Shown here: positions 6,836-11,338 of the stretch, piece by piece
Layout of the letters: the number at the start of each line of letters is the position of its first letter
How positions within the stretch are numbered: position 1 is the stretch's first letter
Source of the DNA: Actinobacteria bacterium 13_2_20CM_68_14
GTDB taxonomy: Bacteria; Actinomycetota; Thermoleophilia; Gaiellales; Gaiellaceae
Direction of reading: 5' to 3'
Length of the DNA: 11,338 nt
Assembly (NCBI GenBank): GCA_001914705.1
Contig: MNDB01000066.1
Coordinates: 6,314-17,651 of the forward strand
The notes under the pieces: generated by a model
The model's input: the letters and a program-made list of their open reading frames with translations, nothing else
Told to the model about the DNA's origin: nothing
Database searches by the model: none
Program-made: the position numbers and the translations under genes

Positions 6836-6869
6836 GCCGTGGACCCCAGTTCTTGTCCCTGGCGGCTAA

Positions 6870-6898
6870 CCCGCGGCCGCCAGGAGGCCGGCCGCGGG
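6870..6898. repeat. GC-rich hairpin in the divergent control region
   Basis: CCCGCGGCC (6870-6878) is inverted exactly as GGCCGCGGG (6890-6898). The 11-nt loop can extend the stem by GCC/GGC with one bulge. It lies between the regulator-proximal pentamer pair and the distal arrays, in the 312-bp gene-free stretch 6797-7108. It could be a terminator or insulator between divergent promoters, or a leader structure if the operon has a far upstream start. Around it, 6836-6959 shows nothing else I can name. Confidence 0.55.
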
Positions 6899-6959
6899 CT
6901 CGCCGCTATCCGCAGGGATCGGGGAAGGAGTCACACGACGCCAGGTTCGCACGCGAATC

Positions 6960-6997
6960 TGAGAAACCCCTAAGACGGCTGTAAGAAGTCTCTGAAG
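6960..6997 (-). promoter_or_regulatory. Distal phased operator array (minus-oriented)
   Basis: On the plus strand TGAGA (6960), TAAGA (6971), TAAGA (6982) and a degenerate TGAAG (6993) recur at an exact 11-bp step. Read on the minus strand the first three are TCTCA, TCTTA, TCTTA, the same unit as next to the two gene starts. One helical turn per unit fits head-to-tail binding of OmpR-family dimers. No convincing -10 is seen at the equivalent downstream distance (GAACCT at 6948-6943), so it may be a distal binding site rather than a promoter. Confidence 0.5.
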
Positions 6998-7011
6998 CCG
7001 TGTCTGCGGAT

Positions 7012-7066
7012 TCTTAGGAGCCTCTTAGCCGTCCCTCATCGGGCTCTTACGCGTGACTGGTCTGAT
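7012..7066 (+). promoter_or_regulatory. Operator array and putative promoter of htrA
   Basis: TCTTA occurs at 7012, 7023 and 7045, with degenerate CCTCA at 7034, so four units step at exactly 11 bp. After the last unit come 11 nt and then TCTGAT (7061-7066), a 4-of-6 match to a -10 box. The unit type and the 11-nt gap are the same as upstream of the response regulator. The array covers the -35 position, where no -35 box is seen, as expected for a promoter that needs an activator. A start near 7073 would leave a leader of about 35 nt before the htrA ATG. Confidence 0.55.
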
Positions 7067-7108
7067 GCGGCGACACGGCAATTCGAATCAGCTCGAAAGG
7101 AATCCGAA

Positions 7109-8191
7109 ATGCTTCAGAAGCGCACGCCCATTCTGATTGCAGCCGCCGCCCTCGTTGCCGGCGCCGGGGCCGGCGCCGGCAGCTATGCCGCCTTCGGCAC
7201 GGACGGCGCCAACACGACAACGGTCCAGCAAACCGTCGCGGCGGGTTCCCCGGCCTCCTCGACGAAGACGATGTCGGTCAACGGCGTCTACAGGGCAGCC
7301 CGCGACGGCGTGGTCGAGATCACGGTGACGACCTCCGGAGGCTCCAACAACAACTCGCCCTTCCCCGGCTCGGGCTCGCAGCAATCGCAGGCTCAGGGCT
7401 CAGGCTGGGTCTACGACAGCTCAGGCCACATCGTCACGAACGACCATGTGGTCGCAAACGCGACCTCGATCTCGGTCATGTTCAGCGACGGCTCCAAATA
7501 CAGCGCCAAGGTCGTCGGTACCGATGCCTCGACCGACCTCGCGGTCCTGAAGGTGAACGCGCCTTCGAGCAAACTGCACCCGCTCACCCTCGGCGACTCG
7601 AGCAAGCTCGCAGTTGGAGACGGCGTCGTCGCGATCGGCGCCCCGTTCGGGCTCGACGAGACGGTCACGACCGGAATCGTCAGCGCGCTCGACCGCGACA
7701 TCAGCTCGACGAACAACTTCACGATCTCGGGCGCGATCCAGACTGACGCCGCGATCAACCATGGCAACTCGGGTGGCCCGCTGCTGAACATGTCGGGCCA
7801 GGTCGTCGGCATCACGACGCAGATCGAGAGCGACTCCGGCGGAAACGAAGGCGTCGGCTTCGCGGTTCCCTCGAACACGATCTCGACGGTCGCTTCGAAG
7901 CTGGTCAGCGGCCAGACCGTCCAGCATCCCTATCTCGGCGTCTTCGTCCAGACGCCGGCGAACCGAAGCGGAGCTGAGGTCGCTCAGGTCAAGAGCGGCT
8001 CTCCCGCCGCCGATTCCGGGCTGAAGGCCGGCGACGTGATCACCTCTTTCGGAGGCGAGACGATCCAGAGCCCGGACGACCTCACCGCCGCGGTGGCTGC
8101 CAAGGCCCCGGGGAACAAGGTCTCCGTCACGTACGTTCGCAACGGGACGACGAAGACCACGCAGGTGACGATCGGTACCCGCCCGTCGTAA
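7109..8191 (+). CDS. HtrA/DegP-type membrane-anchored serine protease with one PDZ domain (PepD-like)
   Basis: Extracytoplasmic protein-quality-control protease of 360 residues. The ATG at 7109 follows AAAGGA (7096-7101), spacing 7. Residues 6-29 are one Ala/Gly-rich membrane anchor or signal with few charges before it. A Ser/Thr/Asn/Gln-rich linker runs to about 96. The trypsin-like domain has the full triad: His113 (TNDHVV), Asp143 (TDLAVLKV) and Ser221 (GNSGGPL). A PDZ domain fills about 272-356 (YLGV, GSPAADSGLKAGDVI). It is shorter at the N-terminus than I recall for mycobacterial PepD, with no long cytoplasmic part. It is divergent from the MprAB-like operon across 312 bp with shared repeat arrays, so it is probably induced by that system in envelope stress. 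A hairpin terminator follows. Degradation versus chaperone activity cannot be told from sequence. Confidence 0.95.
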   Translation: MLQKRTPILIAAAALVAGAGAGAGSYAAFGTDGANTTTVQQTVAAGSPASSTKTMSVNGVYRAARDGVVEITVTTSGGSNNNSPFPGSGSQQSQAQGSGWVYDSSGHIVTNDHVVANATSISVMFSDGSKYSAKVVGTDASTDLAVLKVNAPSSKLHPLTLGDSSKLAVGDGVVAIGAPFGLDETVTTGIVSALDRDISSTNNFTISGAIQTDAAINHGNSGGPLLNMSGQVVGITTQIESDSGGNEGVGFAVPSNTISTVASKLVSGQTVQHPYLGVFVQTPANRSGAEVAQVKSGSPAADSGLKAGDVITSFGGETIQSPDDLTAAVAAKAPGNKVSVTYVRNGTTKTTQVTIGTRPS

Positions 8192-8253
8192 CGAGCTTCT
8201 CCCCACAGAAGCGCGCCTCTCCCCTCACACCCGCACGGCGCGCAAATGAAAGT

Positions 8254-8281
8254 GACGGCCGCCTCCTCAAGGGCGGCCGTC
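8254..8281 (+). terminator. Terminator hairpin after htrA
   Basis: GACGGCCGCC (8254-8263) and its exact inverse (8272-8281) form a 10-bp stem with an 8-nt loop, 62 nt after the htrA stop. The following bases (GCGATTCTG) hold no long T-run, so it is a GC-rich, T-poor terminator of the kind common in high-GC actinobacteria. It may serve the convergent aminotransferase gene less well because it lies 330 bp past that stop. Confidence 0.7.
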
Positions 8282-8354
8282 GCGATTCTGAGGCAGGCAT
8301 CTCTGGTCCCCGGCTCTTGATCCCTCGTTCGAGTGAATTGAGTTGTGTTCTCAC

Positions 8355-8392
8355 CCGAACCTCGCTATCTCCAAAGGTAGGGGTAGGTTCGG
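8355..8392. repeat. Inverted repeat with inner stem
   Basis: CCGAACCT (8355-8362) is inverted as AGGTTCGG (8385-8392). Inside, CTATC (8365-8369) can pair with GGTAG (8376-8380) with one G-T pair. The right side also carries GGGGTAGG (8380-8387), which is complementary to CCTACCCC at the end of each copy of the 29-bp repeat (8486-8493 and 8597-8604). It lies in a gene-free stretch of 419 bp between convergent genes. Confidence 0.5.
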
Positions 8393-8464
8393 CGCGACGG
8401 AGCGAGGGGGAACGCAACCGGTCTGCGCTCGAAGATCTCCCAGTGAGAGAACAGGCGGGGCCCC

Positions 8465-8493
8465 GCTGCGGCGAGGGCCTCGCCGCCTACCCC
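8465..8493. repeat. 29-bp direct repeat, copy 1
   Basis: Identical over 29 bp to 8576-8604, 111 bp away. Each copy holds a perfect palindrome of two 9-bp arms around one base (here 8468-8486; arm GCGGCGAGG) and ends in CCTACCCC. The size and palindromic core recall REP-like intergenic repeats. Whether other copies exist in the genome cannot be seen here. Confidence 0.75.
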
Positions 8494-8517
8494 GACTCTC
8501 CTTCAGCCGGGTTTAGC

Positions 8518-8544
8518 GGCCGCGCCGCACATGTCGGCGCGGCC
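8518..8544. terminator. Hairpin between the two repeat copies, possible terminator
   Basis: GGCCGCGCCG (8518-8527) and its exact inverse (8535-8544) form a 10-bp stem with a 7-nt loop, followed on the plus strand by TTTGCAG. On the minus strand it is followed by CTAAAC. It could be a terminator for the aminotransferase gene ending at 8611 or part of a structured repeat cluster. Confidence 0.5.
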
Positions 8545-8550
8545 TTTGCA

Positions 8551-8574
8551 GTCGGCGTCGCAAGCGACGCCGAC
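8551..8574. repeat. Hairpin between the two repeat copies
   Basis: GTCGGCGTCG (8551-8560) and its exact inverse (8565-8574) form a 10-bp stem with a CAAG tetraloop, immediately before repeat copy 2. With the neighbouring structures this makes four tight hairpins within about 130 bp (8468-8597). Confidence 0.55.
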
Positions 8575-8575
8575 G

Positions 8576-8604
8576 GCTGCGGCGAGGGCCTCGCCGCCTA
8601 CCCC
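8576..8604. repeat. 29-bp direct repeat, copy 2
   Basis: Second identical copy, with palindrome at 8579-8597. It ends 6 nt before the aminotransferase stop codon (8613-8611, minus strand), so on that transcript it forms a hairpin right after the stop and may act as its terminator. Confidence 0.75.
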
Positions 8605-8610
8605 ACAGAA

Positions 8611-9936
8611 CTAATCGAGCACCTCATCGAGCACGCCGAGCCCTTCGTCGAGCTCGTCGCGGGTGATCGTCAGCGGCGGCGCGACGATGATCACGTTCCA
8701 GTGGGTCATCAGGTAGAGGCCGCGTTCCATCGCCGCCTTCGCGAGCTTCGCAACCGGGGCAAACGCCTCCCCGGTGGCATTGAACGGAACGAGCGGCTCG
8801 CGCGTCTCACGGTCGCGCACCAGCTCGATCCCCCAGAACAGCCCCTTGCCGCGCACCTCGCCGATCGACGGGTGCCGCTCCTGCAATTGGGGCAGTTCCT
8901 GGGCCAGCACCTCGCCCATCGCGGCCGAGTTCTCGACGATGCCCTCCTCCTGGAACGCCTCGATCGAGGCGATCGCCGAGGCGCACGCGAGCACGTGGCC
9001 GGAGTACGTCAGCCCGCCCGCGAAGTACTTGTCGCGCACCCAGTCGGCGATCTTCTCGCCGATCACCATCGCGCCGAGCGGGACGTACCCTGAATTGATC
9101 CCCTTCGCGACCGTGAGGATGTCCGGAACGACGTCCCAGTGCTCGCAGGCGAACCACTTGCCGGAGCGACCGAAGCCGGCCATCACCTCGTCGCAGATCA
9201 GCAGGATCCCGTGCCGGTCGCAGACCTCGCGGATCGACTGGAGGTAGCCGTCAGGCGGAACGATGATTCCGTTCGTGCCGACGATCGTCTCGAGGATGAC
9301 GGCGGCGACGTTCTGCGGGCCTTCGTACTGGAGGATCTCCTCTAGGTGCGGGCCGCCGGTGCAGACCGGGCACGGATCCGGATGGCCGGCTGGGCAGCGG
9401 TAGGTGTACGGGTCGAGCATCCGCACGACCCCGGGGATCCCGGGCTCGGCCGGCCAGCGGCGGGGGTCGCCGGTGAGCGTGATCGCGCCCGCGGTCGCAC
9501 CGTGGTACGAGCGGTAGCGCGCGACGATCTTGTCGCGGCCGGTGTACCAGCGGGCGAGCTTGATCGCGTTCTCGTTGGCCTCGGCGCCGCCGTTGGTGAA
9601 GAAGGACATCGACAGGTCGCCGGGAGTCACCTCGGCCAGCAGCCGTGCGAGCTCCGAGCGCGCCTCGTGTGCCATCGGCGGGCCGATCGTCGTCAGCTTG
9701 TCCGCCTGCTCCTTGATCGCAGCGACCACCTTTGGGTGCTGGTGACCGATCGAGACGTTGACGAGCTGCGAGGCGAAGTCGAGGTAGCGGTTGCCGTCGG
9801 CGTCCCAGAAGTAGCGGCCCTCTCCGCCGGTGACCACGAGCGGCGAGATCTGGTTCTGCACCGACCAGGAGTGCAGGACGTACTGCTGGTCGAGCTCCTG
9901 GATCCGCTTTGTGTCGAGGCCTTGATCGACCGCCAT
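8611..9936 (-). CDS. Class III (omega-amino acid) PLP-dependent aminotransferase
   Basis: Cytoplasmic aminotransferase of 441 residues that moves an amino group, usually from an omega-amino acid or similar donor, to an alpha-keto acid such as pyruvate. Class III features: NGGAEANE (115-122) in the phosphate-binding region, YHGAT (144-148), the PLP-ring Asp249 in ICDEVMAGFGRSG, and Schiff-base Lys278 in TVAKGINSGYVPLGA, then LTYSGH (309-314). An insert at 181-192 carries C181, H185, C189 and C192, a possible metal or redox site. The ATG at 9936 is preceded by AGGA (9947-9944) 7 nt away. It is divergent from a malonate/methylmalonate-semialdehyde dehydrogenase gene, so the likely substrate is beta-alanine or a related compound whose product is a semialdehyde. 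Taurine or GABA cannot be excluded by sequence alone. Confidence 0.92.
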   Translation of the reverse strand: MAVDQGLDTKRIQELDQQYVLHSWSVQNQISPLVVTGGEGRYFWDADGNRYLDFASQLVNVSIGHQHPKVVAAIKEQADKLTTIGPPMAHEARSELARLLAEVTPGDLSMSFFTNGGAEANENAIKLARWYTGRDKIVARYRSYHGATAGAITLTGDPRRWPAEPGIPGVVRMLDPYTYRCPAGHPDPCPVCTGGPHLEEILQYEGPQNVAAVILETIVGTNGIIVPPDGYLQSIREVCDRHGILLICDEVMAGFGRSGKWFACEHWDVVPDILTVAKGINSGYVPLGAMVIGEKIADWVRDKYFAGGLTYSGHVLACASAIASIEAFQEEGIVENSAAMGEVLAQELPQLQERHPSIGEVRGKGLFWGIELVRDRETREPLVPFNATGEAFAPVAKLAKAAMERGLYLMTHWNVIIVAPPLTITRDELDEGLGVLDEVLD

Positions 9937-9988
9937 GTTTCGATCCTAACGCGGGGGCGCTAGGCTGGCCCAGGACGAAGGAGGACGG
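9937..9988. promoter_or_regulatory. Compact divergent promoter region (aminotransferase / dehydrogenase)
   Basis: Only 52 bp separate the two starts. For the dehydrogenase, TAGGCT (9961-9966) is a TAnnnT-type -10 that would start transcription near 9973, just before AAGGAGG (9978-9984). For the aminotransferase, TAGGAT (9948-9943, minus) could be a -10 giving a near-leaderless message, although the same bases can serve as Shine-Dalgarno. No good -35 is visible for either, and no clear operator palindrome. Confidence 0.4.
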
Positions 9989-11338
9989 ATGACGGAAGTA
10001 GTGGAAGCCCCGGGCGCGGAGAGCGCGCAAGAGCTAAAGCGGATCACCCATTGGATCAACGGGACGTCGGTGGCCGGCGAGCCGGGCCGTAGCGGCCCGG
10101 TCTACAACCCGGCGGCGGGCATCCAGACGGGCGAGGTCGATTTCGCCTCCGCGGAAGAGGTCGATCGCGCCGTCCAGGCTGCGAAGGAGGCCTTTGCCTC
10201 CTGGCGTGCCGTCTCGCTCTCGCGCAAGACTGAGATCTTCTTCCGCATCCGCGCACTCGTCGACGCGCACCGTGAGGACATCGCCAAGATCCTCACGGCC
10301 GAGCACGGCAAGGTGCTCTCGGACGCGAAGGGCGAGGTCGCGCGCGGGCTCGAGGTGATCGAGTTCTGCTGCGGGATCCCAGAGCTGTTGAAGGGCGGCT
10401 TCACCGAGCAGGCCTCGACCGGGATCGACGTCTATTCGATCCGGCAGCCGGTCGGCGTCTGCGCGGGGATCACGCCGTTCAACTTCCCGGCCATGGTCCC
10501 GATGTGGATGTGGGCGCCGGCGCTCGCCTGCGGCAACACGTTCGTCCTCAAGCCGTCCGAGAAGGACCCGTCTGCGTCGATCTACACGGCTGAGCTGCTG
10601 AAGGAGGCCGGTGTCCCGGACGGCGTCTTCAACGTCGTCCACGGCGACAAGGTCGCGGTCGACGCGATCCTCGAGCACCCCGAGATCGCCGCAGTCTCGT
10701 TCGTCGGCTCGACGCCGATCGCGCGCTATGTCTACGAGACGGGCACGTCGCACGGGAAGCGCGTGCAAGCGCTTGGCGGCGCCAAGAATCACATGATCGT
10801 CCTGCCCGACGCCGATATCGACATGGCCGCCGACGCGGCCGTCTCGGCGGGCTACGGCTCGGCGGGCGAGCGCTGCATGGCGGTCTCGATGCTGGTTGCG
10901 GTCGGTGACGCGGGCGACGAGCTCGTTGGGGCGATCAAGGAGCGCCTGCCGAAGGTGAAGGTCGGCGACGGTATGCAGCCCGATTCCGAGATGGGGCCCC
11001 TCGTCACGCGCGAGCATCGCGACAAGGTCGCGTCGTACATCGACAAGGGCCGCGACGAGGGCGCCACCGTCGTCACCGACGGCCGTGAGACCGCACCCGA
11101 CGCCGGAGGGTTCTTCCTCGGCGTCACGCTGCTCGACGAGGTCAAGCCGGAGATGGACGTCTACAAGGACGAGATCTTCGGCCCGGTGCTCGGCGTCACC
11201 CGCGTTTCGACTTACGACGAGGCCCTGCGGCTCGTGAACGAAAATCCGTACGGGAACGGCGTCGCGATCTTCACCCGCGACGGGGGTGTCGCCCGCCAGT
11301 TCCAGTTCGAGGTCAACGTCGGCATGGTCGGCATCAAC
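9989..11338 (+). CDS. mmsA: CoA-acylating methylmalonate/malonate-semialdehyde dehydrogenase (3' end cut by window)
   Basis: NAD- and CoA-dependent aldehyde dehydrogenase that converts malonate semialdehyde to acetyl-CoA, or methylmalonate semialdehyde to propionyl-CoA. 450 codons are visible, open at the window end; the family is about 500 long, so some 50 residues are missing. Landmarks: oxyanion Asn165 in ITPFNFPAMVP, LKPSEKDP (187-194), FVGST (238-242), catalytic Cys296 in GERCMAVS, and EIFGPV (395-400). At the place where hydrolytic aldehyde dehydrogenases carry the general-base Glu, the sequence is ALGGAKNHM (261-269) without Glu, as is typical for the CoA-dependent MmsA/IolA group. R119 (EVARG) and R295 fit the conserved Arg pair of this group. 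The ATG at 9989 follows AAGGAGG at 9978-9984 with a short 4-nt spacing. It probably acts with the divergent aminotransferase. Confidence 0.93.
   Translation, partial: MTEVVEAPGAESAQELKRITHWINGTSVAGEPGRSGPVYNPAAGIQTGEVDFASAEEVDRAVQAAKEAFASWRAVSLSRKTEIFFRIRALVDAHREDIAKILTAEHGKVLSDAKGEVARGLEVIEFCCGIPELLKGGFTEQASTGIDVYSIRQPVGVCAGITPFNFPAMVPMWMWAPALACGNTFVLKPSEKDPSASIYTAELLKEAGVPDGVFNVVHGDKVAVDAILEHPEIAAVSFVGSTPIARYVYETGTSHGKRVQALGGAKNHMIVLPDADIDMAADAAVSAGYGSAGERCMAVSMLVAVGDAGDELVGAIKERLPKVKVGDGMQPDSEMGPLVTREHRDKVASYIDKGRDEGATVVTDGRETAPDAGGFFLGVTLLDEVKPEMDVYKDEIFGPVLGVTRVSTYDEALRLVNENPYGNGVAIFTRDGGVARQFQFEVNVGMVGIN

Noticed and set aside
8465..8604. CRISPR array or attachment site
   Set aside because: There are only two repeat copies, the 82-bp spacer is itself made of hairpins, no cas genes are present, and there is no integrase or tRNA nearby.
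8317..9093. A 258-codon plus-strand open frame with the repeated phrase CGEGLAAYP
   Set aside because: The peptide repeat is the translation of the 29-bp DNA repeat, and the rest is antisense to the aminotransferase. The DNA repeat is the real feature.
9346..9963. A 205-codon plus-strand open frame opposite the aminotransferase start
   Set aside because: It is antisense to the conserved N-terminal half of the aminotransferase and has shadow composition. It also covers the divergent promoter region.
10034..11017. A 327-codon minus-strand open frame over the dehydrogenase
   Set aside because: It is antisense to a well-conserved aldehyde dehydrogenase and has shadow-type composition.

Overview
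The window is GC-rich, tightly packed and free of obvious mobile elements. It looks like chromosome from a high-GC actinobacterium. My best guess is a deep-branching, Thermoleophilia-like lineage, judged from codon use, the MprAB-type regulators next to an HtrA protease, TAnnnT-like -10 elements and a cytochrome-c-fused CoxB. This assignment is an inference; no rRNA or other marker is present.

Layout, left to right. (1) 1-981, minus: 3'-truncated coxB/ctaC, subunit II of a caa3-type cytochrome oxidase. (2) 992-1276, plus: a small conserved-looking protein of unknown function, read divergently from almost the same point as coxB. (3) 1294-1404: a short repeat/palindrome element, then a putative promoter. 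(4) 1405-4632, plus: a four-gene polar amino acid ABC importer in the order ATPase, solute-binding protein, permease, permease. A strong hairpin separates the binding-protein gene from the permease pair. (5) 6796-4689, minus: a response regulator and sensor kinase operon closely resembling mycobacterial MprA/MprB. (6) 6797-7108: a 312-bp divergent control region holding three arrays of pentamers (TCTTA/TCTCA) phased at 11 bp. (7) 7109-8191, plus: a membrane-anchored HtrA/PepD-type serine protease with one PDZ domain, followed by a terminator hairpin. (8) 8192-8610: a 419-bp non-coding stretch between convergent genes, with several hairpins and a 29-bp direct repeat. (9) 9936-8611, minus: a class III (omega) aminotransferase. 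(10) 9989-11338, plus: a CoA-acylating (methyl)malonate-semialdehyde dehydrogenase, cut by the window end. Genes 9 and 10 diverge across 52 bp.

How the parts may work together. The kinase and regulator probably sense envelope stress and activate both their own operon and htrA through the phased repeats. The same spacing, 11 nt from the last pentamer to a -10-like hexamer, occurs at both promoters. The aminotransferase and dehydrogenase fit a two-step route from an omega-amino acid such as beta-alanine to an acyl-CoA. The ABC importer could supply amino acids, but nothing in the sequence links it to that pathway.

I found no CRISPR array, tRNA, prophage, toxin system or clearly new defence system. 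The least explained parts are the phased operator arrays, the hairpin/repeat cluster at 8355-8604, and the small protein beside coxB.
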